From NCBI GenBank assembly GCA_945643635.1, contig CALZFC010000277.1, positions 62,001-126,000 of the forward strand: 64,000 bases of DNA, given 5' to 3'. The notes under the pieces were generated by a model that was given only the letters and a program-made list of their open reading frames with translations, was not told the origin of the DNA and did no database searches. Below, piece after piece: positions 1 to 10,689 of the stretch. Positions within the stretch are counted from its first letter, which is position 1. Every line of letters begins with the position of its first letter. The DNA comes from Allodiplogaster sudhausi. Taxonomy: Eukaryota; Nematoda; Chromadorea; Rhabditida; Diplogasteridae. A program made the translations under genes and the position numbers.

Positions 1-39
1 TTCCCTTTCCACGTCGATCTCTACCGACAACCGACATAC

Positions 40-929
40 GTTGAGTGCGCCGTTGTCCCTTCCGTGTCTGCTGTTCGGCAGGCGGCTCTCGTAGTCGGCG
101 AATTCGCGAAGGAAACGCAGTCCTGTCGGCGAATGGCGGACAATGTACGATCCGGCGGCAATCTGAAGATCATTCACGAACACACTCTGGATCATTTTCC
201 ATCGAAGGTATTCATTGTTCAAAATGTGCTCCCAAAGGAACAAAATATATGTACATTATGCGACCTTCAAGAGAGCTTGATGATTAGATATTCTCAGAAC
301 AAAAAAACCTGATTCAATAATGGCTGCAGCCTGTTTACACGACTACATGAGCAGTGCAAACATTGTAAATGATTTAAAAAATATATTATTGTTATTTTTG
401 CAATTCTATAGATTTTGGATTTTCTAGACAAGCGTATTTATCACAATTTATCTGCGAATTCATGTTCTACCCAGTTTTCGTTGTAGGAGTGAACGAGATT
501 CAAGCACCTTTAATGGGCCAAAACAAAGCTTTCTCGAAACCTCCCAATTGAAGAATCGATCATAGAGGAAGACGTCGCTGTCCTCGTCAAAGTACTCTTC
601 GATCAGCCTTAAGCAATCAAGAACTTGAGCACGAATCAAAAGGAAGTAGCAGAAGAACGTGACCTGTCCGGATTGACCACCATGATATCGGCGTCGATGA
701 AGAGGAAGACGGCGCCGGGCGGCTCGAGCGATAGCAAATGCGCAACGACGCAGTGACGACGGAACATTGGCTGCATGCCAAGGGGGGATGAGAAAGTTGT
801 TGAGAACGAAGAAAAGAAGGAGAACGAGAAAGTGGAGAGAGTACATCATTGTGCTTGCAGATGTGCATGTACGACTCGTCGTTCACTGTCAGCAGCGGGT
901 AGCGATGCATTGCGGCGTAGCACTTGACG
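40..929 (-). CDS. DUF273 family glycosyltransferase-like protein, partial
   Basis: Four exons can be read on the minus strand with GT-AG introns: 845-929, 664-770, 541-608 and 40-162. The product contains an FRRHC stretch, then FLFIDADIMVVNP, whose DAD resembles the metal-binding DxD of GT-A glycosyltransferases, then LIEEYFDEDSDVFLYDRFFN, then IAAGSYIVRHSPTGLRFL and an NSRHGRDNGAL stretch. This order is characteristic of nematode DUF273 proteins, whose substrate is unknown; a Golgi sugar transferase is inference from the fold. The first seen exon starts at a splice acceptor, so 5' exons are missing, and a good donor at the left edge shows that the gene continues outside the window. No stop or frameshift is seen in these exons. 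The upstream flank is repeat sequence, so the true start could not be placed. Confidence 0.82.
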
Positions 930-1019
930 CTGTCATTTTATATATTATAAATGTAATCTTTAATAAATATTTTTATGTATATATATATATCATTTTATAT
1001 ATCAAGTAGTGTTTTTACA

Positions 1020-1215
1020 TACATATGACGCGATTTGCGAGAAAATCAAAATGAATCAAAGCAGCCGCGGACATAGCCGAAATCGACCAGCTTGGATTTT
1101 GTTTAAAAGTTCTTTATCAGTACTTTCTGATACAAGGAATCGATTGGAACTGGTCTGGGAGTCGGAAAATGCCTCGTTCATTTGCTATGACGGCTTTAAT
1201 TATTAGGATCGCCGC
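1020..1215 (+). repeat. Dispersed repeat, copy 1 (inverted partner at 1775-1920)
   Basis: The sequence beginning TATGACGCGATTTGCGAGA and ending near ATCGCCGCGCTGG recurs in reverse complement at about 1775-1920 and, more diverged, on the plus strand at about 17900-18110. Three copies in two orientations mark a dispersed element; the first two could be arms of one fold-back unit. No transposase is seen. Confidence 0.7.
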
Positions 1216-1774
1216 GCTGGTCCATAATCCATTTTCTTAGTTTATTCGAATTGGAAAATTCCAATTATTTTTAATCATCTATCCTTGAAGAATTATTAAA
1301 AGCAGATGCCATATTCTTTTAATCTATACCAAGACATCGTTGATTCGGAATTTTGTTGAAAGTGGTTCAGCTTGCAGTAAATTTAACGCTCTTTCTTGCG
1401 GTGTATGTTTCGGCATACGAAAATGATTCTGAAGTAGTTCTTCTATGGCGCGGACTCGCTGATTTGTACTGCTACAAGGAGATAATCGACAAGGAAACTT
1501 CAGCGCATCCTAAGATTTCTAAACCCAATAGTCCGTTCGAAAGCTCTTTTAACGCTCTATACATCTGTATAGGTTTGGTTGGTGTAAAATGAGAAACACT
1601 AAGTCTGCGCTCCTTCAAACTTTAAAGACTATAACAGATTGAAAGTTGAACATTTTCACGTTTTTATTTTTTAAATTGTTAAGAGTAATATCTTGGCTCT
1701 TATAGTGCTAATTTTAATTTCGATATCTCTACAAAGTGACCTCAGACGTGCATCCAACTCACCTCCCAGCGCGG

Positions 1775-1920
1775 CGAGCCTAATAATTCGAGCCCTCATA
1801 GCAAATGAACGAGACATTTTCCGTCTCCCAGACCAGTTCTAATCAATTCCTCGTATCAGAAAGTATCTATGAAGAACTTTTGAACAAATTCCAAGTTGTT
1901 CGATTTTGGCTATGTCCACA
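1775..1920 (-). repeat. Dispersed repeat, copy 2 (inverted)
   Basis: Reverse complement of 1020-1215 with scattered substitutions, for example the shared stretches around CAAATGAACGAG and CCAGACCAGTTC. It lies about 560 bases from copy 1. Confidence 0.7.
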
Positions 1921-2018
1921 CCCTTTTTGATTCTCTTGCATATGTAAATACATGTGTACATATGTACATATGTATGTAAATATATGCACTTTTCTATTTA
2001 AGAAGTTTAATCAGCGCA

Positions 2019-2280
2019 GCATTTAGTGTGCACGAAAACCTGTTGAGTGCCATTTCGAATTCCGCGATGTCCGTGCCGTGCGAGAGTACGATAATGATGG
2101 AGATGCGCATCGAAGGAATGCGGCGTCGAGGAAACGTCGGAACGAACTCGAGGATATCATCCGTGACGCCCGATTCTGTCTTGAACAGAACGCTTGGCTA
2201 GTCAATCTTTGCAACGCCTCTCACTACAAGGCCACCGGCTGCTCAATCAACGTCTCAAACCGGAAAGGAAATGGTCTAAC
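2019..2280 (+). CDS. Candidate coding exon, unrecognised, charged
   Basis: After a plausible acceptor (AATCAGCGCAG) there is an open frame with EFRDVRAVREYDNDGDAHRR, then a charged helical stretch NELEDIIRDARFCLEQNAW and two further cysteines. The high content of Asp, Glu and Arg and the C or G third positions look like coding sequence. I do not recognise the family. No ATG start or partner exons could be tied to it; it could be an isolated exon or a pseudogene fragment. Confidence 0.35.
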
Positions 2281-2817
2281 ACACCTTTTTTTTTTAAAGA
2301 CTGACAGTTATATTTGATTCGAGGTTCTTCTGACGACTTTCACACAGAGGCGGCAGCTCATTTAGTGGGTCAAAAAAACTACGACATCGATGGCAGCCGA
2401 AGAGAATTGTAAGAATTAAACATCCCTTGAGGATCAGCCTTATTAGGAGTGAAAAGTGCCCCTTAATGGCTTTCGTCTTTTCCGTCGTTTCTGAAAGATA
2501 ACTCGCAGTTGCACATCGAAAGCGATTAAAGAAAGCGAATGATAAGTCCACAAAACTTGACGAACCATTTGACAGTTGAATGGTTATCCTCGCTTGTCCG
2601 AAATAACTTTTAATCGGCATCATCAGAAATGCCTTGGCAGTGATCATCATGTGGAATAGAAGAAGAGCAGCTTCCTGCTGAATCGAAGACGTCAAATCCT
2701 CTTCTTCTTCTTCTTGCTGCTTTATTGGATTACCTAGAAGCTTATATGTATGTATATGATAGGGTCGGCGAAATTGCAAGCGCATAAGACTGATGCTGAA
2801 GAAATAAAACACATTAG

Positions 2818-2857
2818 AGTCAACCTGCATATATGTATACATATATGCAGGTTGACT
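2818..2857. repeat. Perfect 40-base palindrome
   Basis: The left arm ends ...CAACCTGCATATATGTA and the right arm is its exact reverse complement with no loop; symmetry breaks at 2817/2858. It could extrude as a cruciform or encode a hairpin RNA. Confidence 0.9.
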
Positions 2858-3054
2858 GTATATGTATGTAGGTGCGAAGATTTCATTTGAAAAGAAAGAG
2901 AGGGCGAGAGAGAGAGAGACAGAGAGAGAGAGCATAGAAAAATTAAAGTGTTATTAAGAGAGACAGGGAGCGAAAGGTGCGGATCATACAGTAGGATTCA
3001 AGTTGAGAACAAGTGAGGCTAAGCTATTAAATCCGTATTGAGGTATCCGTGATG

Positions 3055-3165
3055 AAACAAATTTGAACCCTTGTTTCCCCTGCTTTCCGGGTGATCAGAA
3101 GGTGTCCAACCAGCGAGAAATATCAGCGAGAAAAGTTGGCTCCGGCCCAGGCCGAATAAAAGTAG
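3055..3165. repeat. Dispersed repeat related to 58385-58530
   Basis: Shares CCCTTGTTTCCC, a CTTTCCGGGTG-like stretch and GGCTCCGGCCCAGGCCG-like sequence, in the same order, with the reverse complement of the repeat around 58385-58530 in the P-glycoprotein intron. A third, weaker relative is at about 15545-15625. Confidence 0.55.
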
Positions 3166-3507
3166 AGAAATTACCCAAGCAGACGCCTTTTCTTCTGGCG
3201 CGGAGAGTGCGATGAAAGGATCCATTCTGAAACCCCAGAAAGCAAAAGAAACTTATTTTCAGATCTCTCTTCTTTTATTGGACTTTCTAAAGGGTAATAC
3301 GCAAATTAGTACTATGTAAATTCATGCAACAAATTAACAATAAGCTTTACGGTACCATGGAGGATGACTTATAAGTAAGTAGAACTAGGAAACTCAGTGC
3401 AAAGTGACCAGGCATAAGCCCAAAAAGCATCGGTGCGCTCGCCCTTACGCCAATCCATCCAATTAAGGGGGGTTTTATTTTCGCATTTTTTTTCGTTCGC
3501 TACCTTT

Positions 3508-3544
<37 letters not shown>

Positions 3545-4421
3545 ATTCTCTCGCTATTTCTCTCCCTCACTGCTCGATCGAGAAAGAAAAATAGATCTCG
3601 CTTTTTGCGAGCTCCTTCAAGATGTCAGTGAAGATCTCCCTGTCTCTTCATCCCTTTCTTCACTTCACTGTAACTCTGATAGGTTTTTTGTATTCACAAC
3701 TCTGTACGGCAAGATTAAAAAGTCGAAACCTTTATATTAAATGCCTCAAATAAATGACTCCTCATTCGAGTTAAATAAGACGAACAATTTCGGTAAATGT
3801 ATTTTAAAATGTTATGGGATTAATGTTTATGGTTGTCTTGAAATATGTAATTGGCATGAACTACAAAGTGAGCCATTTCTTAATTCAAAATATAACAGAT
3901 GTTTCGAATGAATTTAGCGAACCATCCCAAGATACATATGTATATACTGCTGAAAATGTAGTGCTTCTTTTTCTGCTGTGGTAGGATATTGGCATAGGAG
4001 AGCCGCATCATGCCATCTCTTCTTACCGAGAGGAGATAGAGAGAACGAGATGCACTTCACTTGGTCTGTTAACTCAACCAGTTCGCTAAAGACGCAGCAC
4101 ATACATATATCACTTTCTTAGCTCCGATGTTCTCTGATTGACAATAACAAGAAGAAGTTCTATTGCTCTGTTTATGAGTTGGTAAAGATATCGAAAGAGA
4201 AAAACGGATGTAGCTTGATGAATTTCAGGTCAGCCGATTAATTACAGAGCTCCTTTCTTAAATTTATGTTTTCAATAGTTCCCTCCCTTCACTTTAACAC
4301 CGTGTCGTTTGAACAGACTTAAGGTTTCCCGAATTTATTGTCCAATTCAAGGATATGTATAGAAATGTAGTACATATAATAATTGACACATCCTACCGCA
4401 CGTGTTATCTTTGTCAAGTAG

Positions 4422-4578
4422 CTTTGATGAGTCGGCGCGCATGGCAAACAGAGCTGCAAACATTCTTGTCGATTGCAATAAGGTCGGCTTCGCAGGATGC
4501 GCACCGCTTGTGTCAGCTCATGGTCAGCCATACGAGGACCCTCTTGGACGCGGTGAATCGGCGGAGTCCTTTAACTAG
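4422..4578 (+). CDS. Candidate terminal coding exon, unrecognised
   Basis: Following the acceptor TTTGTCAAGTAG, a frame of 52 codons runs to a TAG stop: it starts FDESARMANRAANILVDC, continues with NKVGFAGCAPLVSAHGQP and ends GRGESAESFN. Codon use favours G or C in the third position like the certain genes of the window. No family was recognised and no upstream exon was linked, so this may be the 3' exon of a plus-strand gene or a remnant. Confidence 0.3.
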
Positions 4579-5277
4579 AGAAAGCATTACATTAGAAATG
4601 TACAACTAGGCAACACCGAAAAAAATAAATAAGAAGTTTATTTTATACTCATACTAGATTTGAGACTTTGCAGCTTGGCGCCAAGCTTCATACCGTGAAA
4701 GCGATCAAGCAACATTAAACAATGTGCATATTATTACGTTATTCCAAAACAAATAAAAGAAAAGCATATCATATTACGGGAAAACGATGAACGATTCTGC
4801 GACGAAGGTATATTCATAATTGTTTTCCAATATGCTTACATTAGAGAAGTAATCTCTAGCGGGGAACAGTGGAGAGAAACTACAGTGGAGAACATTCTCT
4901 CTTATTACACTAAAAACTCTAGTACTTTTGCACATTATTTCTCCAGCAGTGTACTTTTATCGCTGCTTCCATCGCTCAGTGCTGACAACGAACGAAGATT
5001 TTATAACCAGAACTGTAAGATGGACGATTTTCGCTATTCACAAGCATGGAATTTCATTCAATACTAACTCTAATGCAAGCGAAAAAAAGAGTGGAAGCAG
5101 CTATGAGAGTTCGTCGCTAACGAAATACCGTATAAAAGTCGGACAGTTAGACACTAGCGTCGAGGCATGATTGTTCGTTTCTTTTCACTGTCACGCTTTA
5201 AACCGTATCTCTCGCCCTTCGTCAATTTTTGTCACACAAAAAAGTTATCTGTTCAATGCTCCACTTTTTGGCAAGCC
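4579..5277. other. Intergenic, nothing recognised
   Basis: AT-rich sequence with short open frames only; no splice-supported coding exon, repeat family or RNA gene seen. Confidence 0.4.
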
Positions 5278-5299
5278 GGTTTAATTACCCGAGTTTGAG
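5278..5299 (+). other. SL1-like spliced leader sequence without a splice donor
   Basis: The 22 bases match nematode SL1 at 21 of 22 positions (G instead of A at 5291), ending GTTTGAG. In an SL RNA gene this would be followed by GT; here GAGCGAAATAG follows, and no Sm-type site was found in a suitable place downstream. The better reading is a retroposed copy of a trans-spliced mRNA, with the leader joined to its first exon, or a dead SL RNA gene. A short frame opens at 5381 (ATG, 15 codons, then TGA). A match this close by chance in 64 kb is negligible. Confidence 0.7.
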
Positions 5300-6054
5300 G
5301 AGCGAAATAGCACAGGCAGACAAAAGAAGACGTCGCGTCTCGGCGCTTTGCCCGTGACTATCTCAGACAGGCAACATCAACATGGCTGGGTGGCTCCTTG
5401 GTTCCACTGTGACTTTCTCGCCATTCTGACTTGGGCCGGAGTTTAGCTGCACGTTTCATTCAAACATCAAAGAGGCTCGAAGAGAGAACATCGCTTAGAT
5501 TGAACATCCTTGACAGCCAAGCGCAACTTGGAACAAGATTGAGTATTCACCTTTTTAGATCTAAAGCTCGTCCATCCTTGATAAGCTTACAAGTTCAGCT
5601 GAAAACGTAAAGTAACGAGCAATTTTTGCATTATTTACTTTTAAAATACTTTTTTTTGAAGTTGGAAAATAAAAGAGTATTGTCTAAATCTTACCTGAAA
5701 TTTAACAGGCGAGTACATTTTAATCCTGATGAGTCACCTTTCTCTTTCACGTGCTCTATCAATACGACAATGGACGGACTGTATGAGCGCATGCATTTCA
5801 ATCGCTCTCTCTGCAGGACTGTAGAATGATTCATCATATTGTTCCGTTACAGTAATAAACGGCTTTAAAAAATCCTCTTCATCCAGTTGCTCTGTGAAAG
5901 AGCTCTAGAATAATATATAAAGTGTTGGCACTGGCGCATCTTTTTGCCCAAACGCGATTTTCTGCATTTTCAGCCATCTTCATGCTTCCTCATAGCAAAA
6001 GTATGTCTTATCGTTAGCAAATGGAAAACTCGTCATTTTTGAAAATCTTCTATT

Positions 6055-6560
6055 TTGGGCTCTTTCATAGGTCTGGGGAAAACTGGGCAAAAATCTGCGC
6101 CAAGGTATTTGCTACATTCCGCATTTCTTGTTGATATTTCAATCTTTTCAATATTTTTGAGGTTGATTACTCTTAGTCTCCGAAATGACCTGAAGCCTCT
6201 GACCAATCTTAACCTACAAATTCTCGTAAAGGAGTTGAAAATTAAAGAATTCCGTGGAGTTTTAATGCGTGACACTCTCCTGGATAAGATAAAGGATGAG
6301 GAAGTTGGGATTATAAATTTATATTCCTCAAATAATAATAGTACTCATTGGGTTTGCTATGAAAAGATGCAAGAAAAATTATTACTTCGATTCTTTTGGA
6401 ATAGATCCACCTGAAGAAATCATCAATTATTCAAAAATTATGGTGTAGACAATGAAATGGAAATTATTAATGAAGATACCTAATATAATTAAATGCTCAA
6501 AATTTTAAATACAAGAATTTGGTACACATAATTGTGGTTGTTACTGTCTTCTATGTAAAT
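6055..6560 (+). pseudogene. Decayed Polinton/adintovirus-type cysteine protease
   Basis: The frame at 6055-6414 holds a conserved ELKIKEFRGVLMRD stretch and then THWVCY, the catalytic-His motif of the adenain/Ulp1-like protease found in Polinton (Maverick) elements. Past this point the reading frame shifts: an Asp-containing YFDSFG motif and a PPEE segment appear in the neighbouring frame near 6385-6420, followed by stops, and a Cys-containing GTHNCG-like stretch lies further on near 6520-6545. The catalytic order His-Asp-Cys is kept but at least one frameshift and several stops separate the parts, so it cannot be functional. I saw no capsid, polymerase or integrase fragments nearby. It is an old insertion relic. 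Confidence 0.75.
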
Positions 6561-7044
6561 TTGAAAATGCTTGAAACTTGTGCTTTTCAAAAAGTTGTGT
6601 TATCTTTAATTTAATTTTTAGTGAATATTAGTTTTAATCTCATTATTTTCCATGAGCGATGGTATCATTAAAATTAACAAGTAATTCATTTTTAAAGAAG
6701 GTAATGTTCATTTGAAACAGTTTTGTAGTCCCTCAATCCGAAGAAGAACAAAGTGTCAAGAGGACACTTTCACTTTCCGTCTAGAATTGGGTCGGGTTGT
6801 GAGCGAGAAATAGGTCGATCTAGTGACCGCCTTCTCTCTTCCTTCCTCTCTTTCAATCTGGTGGCTGCTTCATGGTAACCACACATATCATATTCTAATA
6901 TTAGAGGCGACTATTATAAACTCAAATATTTGACTACCGCTGTTCTCTATTCGTATTGATCTCATTGCGCTAATTACACGTATGTATTTCTCTTACATAA
7001 ATGCATTAAAGTACGCAACATATTCCCAGACGAATCTATGTACA
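6561..7044. other. Intergenic, nothing recognised
   Basis: AT-rich with a short CT-rich patch near 6835; no coding exon or repeat family identified. Confidence 0.4.
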
Positions 7045-7710
7045 TACAGTACCGTCCAACATTGTTAGGTCCGCGATTAATAGGATTAATCCGATTAATA
7101 GGATTAATTAAATTAATTTAAATAATTCAAACTCAAATTGTGGAGCGGGGACGCATTCTCTTGTGGTTTTCTTTACAGGGAAGTGATTTTGCGATATGGA
7201 ATAAGTATTCATCAAGTTAAATTGCGAAAATGTCATAAAATGACAGAAATCTGAAAGGGTGACTTTTCCCCTGTCTTTAGCACAATGCGCTGCCAGGCCA
7301 TGCCAGGCACATGCTCGAAAAACTAGAATATTGTTATTTGTGATTATTCCGCTATAATTTTGCTTTCATTGTGTTTGTGGAACGATTTCATAATTAATAA
7401 TAGCTTTCAATTTACTTTTACACGACTTTTAAGGCTTAAATTTTGAAAAATCATATTTTCATGCAAAACTGCTGCTAAACAGCGGGGAAAAACCACCCTT
7501 TCTGATTTCTGTCATTTTTTGACATTTTCGCAATTCAACTTGATGAAAACTTATTCCATATCGCAAAGTCACTTCCCTGTAAAGAAAACCGCAAGACAAT
7601 GCGTCCCCGCTCCACAATTTGAGTTTGAATAATTTAAATTAATTTAATTAATCCTATTAATCGGATTAATCCTATTAATCGCGGACCCAACAATGTTGGA
7701 CGGTACTGTA
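7045..7710. mobile_element. Fold-back (long-TIR) DNA transposon, Tc1/mariner-like ends
   Basis: The left arm (7045 to about 7275) and the right arm (about 7485 to 7710) are reverse complements at high identity. The ends read TACAGTACCGTCCAACAT...GGTACTGTA, so the outermost bases are TA, consistent with a TA target site as in Tc1/mariner elements. Inside the arms lie repeated ATTAATCCGATTAAT-like motifs. The central about 200 bases are AT-rich and carry no transposase, so the element is non-autonomous. Its terminal bases match those of the larger fold-back element at 53431-55100. Confidence 0.88.
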
Positions 7711-7846
7711 TGTTGACTACACTCATCGTCTGTCTCTGTCTTGGCACCAATGTACATGACGGTTTGTTAGTTAGAATAGATGCTTGGACAGAAGAACATA
7801 CAATGTTTTAACTAAAATAAGTACCTATATAAATTCATACTTTCAG

Positions 7847-9520
7847 AGTCTATCAGCACCCGCTTGGACAGCGTTACTTCGATGTTAACATCAACAAACG
7901 CTACAATAGACAGCAGCAGTCTCTCTTCTACGGACTCCATCACGGCGTCATCTTCACTGGTTGACGTGGAGGAAGAGCTAACGAAGATTGCCACAACGTG
8001 CCTGAGCCCGCAAGATTTCGAACTGCTGATTGGGAACGCTTTTAGATACCATGTAGTGGGAACGTTAATCTACCCTTTAATCGAACAAAGCGCGAGGACC
8101 ATAGGGCTTAAAGAGTTACGTGCCGCACTCAAATTGTCCCCACTTCCACCCTGGAAACCCTTTAACCAGACCGAGCCGAGTGAACATGAGCTTGCATCAG
8201 CAACTACAATCGAAGAGTACTACAATTTGAGGGAGCCGCGCTACAAAATGAGTAGTCTTGATAGCCGATATTTTTTCGAGCATAATGTCGATACCGCAAT
8301 TACATATATATTTAAGAGAGCCTCTCTGTATGCCTCCAGTAGGGCCTGCCCCAGATCCAGATGTTGGATTTCGAGTATGAAAACATAGTCAGGCATGACA
8401 CAGGCCCCCAGTAGCAAGATTAAATGGTTAATATTTTTTTTCAAAAAAATTTCTTGAGTGAACAGTTGAAAGTTTGTATATTATATGAATTGACGTATCT
8501 CGCTTCAAACTGAATATTTTTCAATTTTCTTTTCTTTATTGGCATCGCCGTTGGATTCTAAACAAAACTGCCGTGATGAGTTTCAGTCAGCTATTTCATT
8601 TTCACATCGAAAAATTACTTTTAATATTTTAATTTGACGGTTAAGTACCTTATACTCATTTGTGTGTGGGTGTTATATCTCAAAATGTAGAGCATTAAAA
8701 ACTGTATAACATACCTTCTTTTCGTTTAGCCTGGATGTCTCCCAAGCTGTCAAAAATAGCCTCAAATTGGCGTACCTCGGAGATGTGGGATTCAAGGAAT
8801 GCGTGATAAAGAAGTTAAATTCTTATTGTAACATAAAATGAACCACTTCATTCGATTCAGCACGTGTTCCTTTTCAAGAAATCTCTAAAAACGTTCATAA
8901 AACTGTCGTTTTCCATGAAAAAAACCCATTTTGCGAAATTTCCGCTTCCGACAGAAAATGACCTAAAACTATTCGAATCGCTGTATTTTCAATAATTTCA
9001 GTAAGAACAAAATGCGGATAGTACTGTTCAGTACGTAACAAAATTCTCTACAACATGCATACTTTACAGATGGATATGGCGTCCCTACGAATTACAGTAT
9101 CGATTTTCCAAAGGCCGTCGCGCCCAAACTGACAGAACCGCATTTGGTAACTTTTCGTGAAATTTTAAGGTTTCTTACTCATCCAATATATCATTCTGCT
9201 CCATTCAGCATACTGAATTCAGAACCGATGTTTATTTTTTTCCGAGTTTGATTTCATCAATTCTGAATGTTTTTTTGCATTGAGGTTCCTCTTCGTATCT
9301 GTGAAATGTACGAAAAAGGTAGTGAAACAGATCCGCCAGTTTTCGTTAGTAGTTATATGTAAGTTCTGATTTATTTTTTCATTGTCTGTTTGACAAGTGT
9401 CGAGTGGCTAGACATACATAGCTTAGAGATGAATGAAGTGCGATACCCTTGTCACACTTCAATTAGAGCCATTATGAGCAAGGCATTACCAAAAAGAATT
9501 GTGAATTGTGCTAATTAGGC
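7847..9520 (+). CDS. Unrecognised multi-exon gene, left copy of an inverted duplication
   Basis: Candidate exons: about 7847-8380 (after acceptor ACTTTCAG; Ser/Thr-rich start, then EELTKIATTCLSPQDFELL and EEYYNLREPRYKMSSLDSRY), about 8737-8846 (LDVSQAVKNSLKLAYLGDVG), 9071-9149 (DGYGVPTNYSIDFPKAVAPK, ending at a GT donor) and a last exon about 9437-9518 with AIMSKALPKRIVNCAN and a TAG stop. The exon from 8737 and the two after it recur in reverse orientation at 11190-11850, which supports them as units that were duplicated. I could not verify every junction, nor recognise the family. The right copy has a stop in the second exon, so this copy is the likelier functional one. Confidence 0.4.
8300..9500 (+). 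repeat. Left arm of a gene-sized inverted repeat
   Basis: From AAGAGAGCCTCTCTG (about 8311) through AGCAAGGCATTACC (about 9492) the sequence recurs in reverse complement at 11225-12285, with indels between about 9230 and 9440. The two arms enclose about 1.7 kb. Confidence 0.8.
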
Positions 9521-9603
9521 GAGAGCACTGAAGTGCGATGAAAATGCACATCCATTTCTCGCATTTTCATACATTTGTCCATCCAGATTTCCCGACTTTG
9601 GTT

Positions 9604-10655
9604 TCATGAATAAGAGAAAATGTGCTTAAATTTGTTATTAAATTTCTTTTCAACTCGGGAATCCGCATTGAGAAACCGGGACTTTATGGACTTCATCAGG
9701 GCATCGTATTTGTCAGTTCTCTCTCGCTCGTAGAGCTCCTCCAGGTCTGGGGAAACTATCATTTTCTTAAGCATTTCGGGAGAATCGGGAGCTACTATCT
9801 CATATACCACTTCGAAAGCACTCCGCAAGTACTGCGCTTTTCTCCTCTGGGACCTTTCCGCAAGATCTCGGAAATCCATGCGCCGTATTATCTTCCCCTG
9901 CCCGATTGCTTTAAGGAAGGCGTTGAATGTCTGCTTTGCAGATTCCGAGGCTGTTGACACAGTGCGTTTCATCGGTGGTCCTTCATGGCGCGGCAGGTAC
10001 GACGGATCATCTTCTTGAGAGCATGTTGGATACTCTTGAACGTTTTCAGTGATAACGTCTGGCGTTTTGGAGAAACGACGCTCGAGTAGGGGAGGGTCGA
10101 ATGAGTGCCCTGATTCTTGCACTTTTTTCTGCGTCCTGTCTCTTTCGAGCTCTTCTTTATGAGACGGGCATACAGCTGAAATGATTGCTATTATTCTTCA
10201 CCTATTTAGGCACGAAAGAACTAACGCAATCCGATATGAAGTAGGACGTGTTCCATTGCTAAGGCTGCTCTAGCTTCATTTTTCTCAACAACTGTGCTTC
10301 CCGACACCAGAGGGGGTGAAGGAAGACCTTTGGCTGATTCATGCTGTGAATACGGTGGAGGCAACGAGCACACCTTCTTTGCCGTCCCCCTCTTTCGCTT
10401 GAAATGGTAGAATGGCTTAGATTCCCACTCTGTTCCGAGTTCCCTGATGTGCTTGTCGCATATGTATCTCTCGCCAACTGAGCCAATCTGAAGAAAACGT
10501 AACCGAACTAAATAGCTATTACATTTATATAAATGTACTTCAGCTTCGTTGTTGTAATTCCAATCAAACTCTCCAGCTCCTCTCGACAATATCATATCCA
10601 GAAGATTAGTAGTTCCAAGAGAGTTGACTGCTTCTTGATCAATTAATTCGCGCAT
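9604..10655 (-). CDS. Unrecognised protein with two Cys-x2-His modules
   Basis: Two exons join in frame (about 10655-10226 and 10178-9604) across a roughly 47-base GT-AG intron. The first encodes a segment with LYKCNSYLVRLRF and YICDKHIRELGTEWESKPF, then a basic KRKRGTAKKVCSLP patch. Across the splice a second similar module VCPSHKEELERD follows, then a basic-charged C-terminal region with NAFLKAIGQGKIIRRMDF, RSQRRKAQYLRSAFEVVYEI and SPEMLKKMIVSPDLEELYER. The repeated C-x2-H-x2-EL pattern could bind zinc and the basic patches could bind nucleic acid, but this is inference. I do not recognise the family. The start is uncertain (ATG at 10655 is simply the first in frame). The gene sits between the arms of the inverted duplication. 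Confidence 0.5.
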
Positions 10656-10689
10656 TCTAAATCGTAGTCGAAAAATAAATTTAAAAGTG

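Larger units (their letters stand above)
930..2018. other. Intergenic, repeat-rich
   Basis: No gene recognised. A pair of inverted repeats (about 1020-1215 and 1775-1920) brackets about 550 bases. The bracketed part has an open stretch at 1353-1592 whose N-terminal part is hydrophobic, but it has no ATG. AT-rich runs lie at 965-1000 and 1940-1985. Confidence 0.5.
2281..4421. other. Intergenic with simple repeats and a dispersed repeat
   Basis: No gene recognised. It holds a CTT microsatellite (about 2698-2722), a perfect 40-base palindrome (2818-2857), GA repeats (about 2889-2935), a dispersed repeat (about 3055-3165) and a pure TC tract (about 3512-3541). A 213-codon open frame on the minus strand (2294-2935) overlaps the palindrome and the GA tract and looks non-coding. 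Confidence 0.5.

Noticed and set aside
1353..1592. 79-codon frame with a signal-peptide-like start
   Set aside because: It starts at TTG, not ATG, and lies between inverted repeat arms; no acceptor-linked exon or family was recognised.
2294..2935. 213-codon open frame on the minus strand
   Set aside because: Runs through a GA microsatellite and the 40-base palindrome, has poly-Glu from CTT repeats, no domain and no splice context; openness is explained by repeat composition.
5278..5400. Active SL RNA gene
   Set aside because: No GT after the leader and no Sm-site-like AATTTTTGG at the expected distance.
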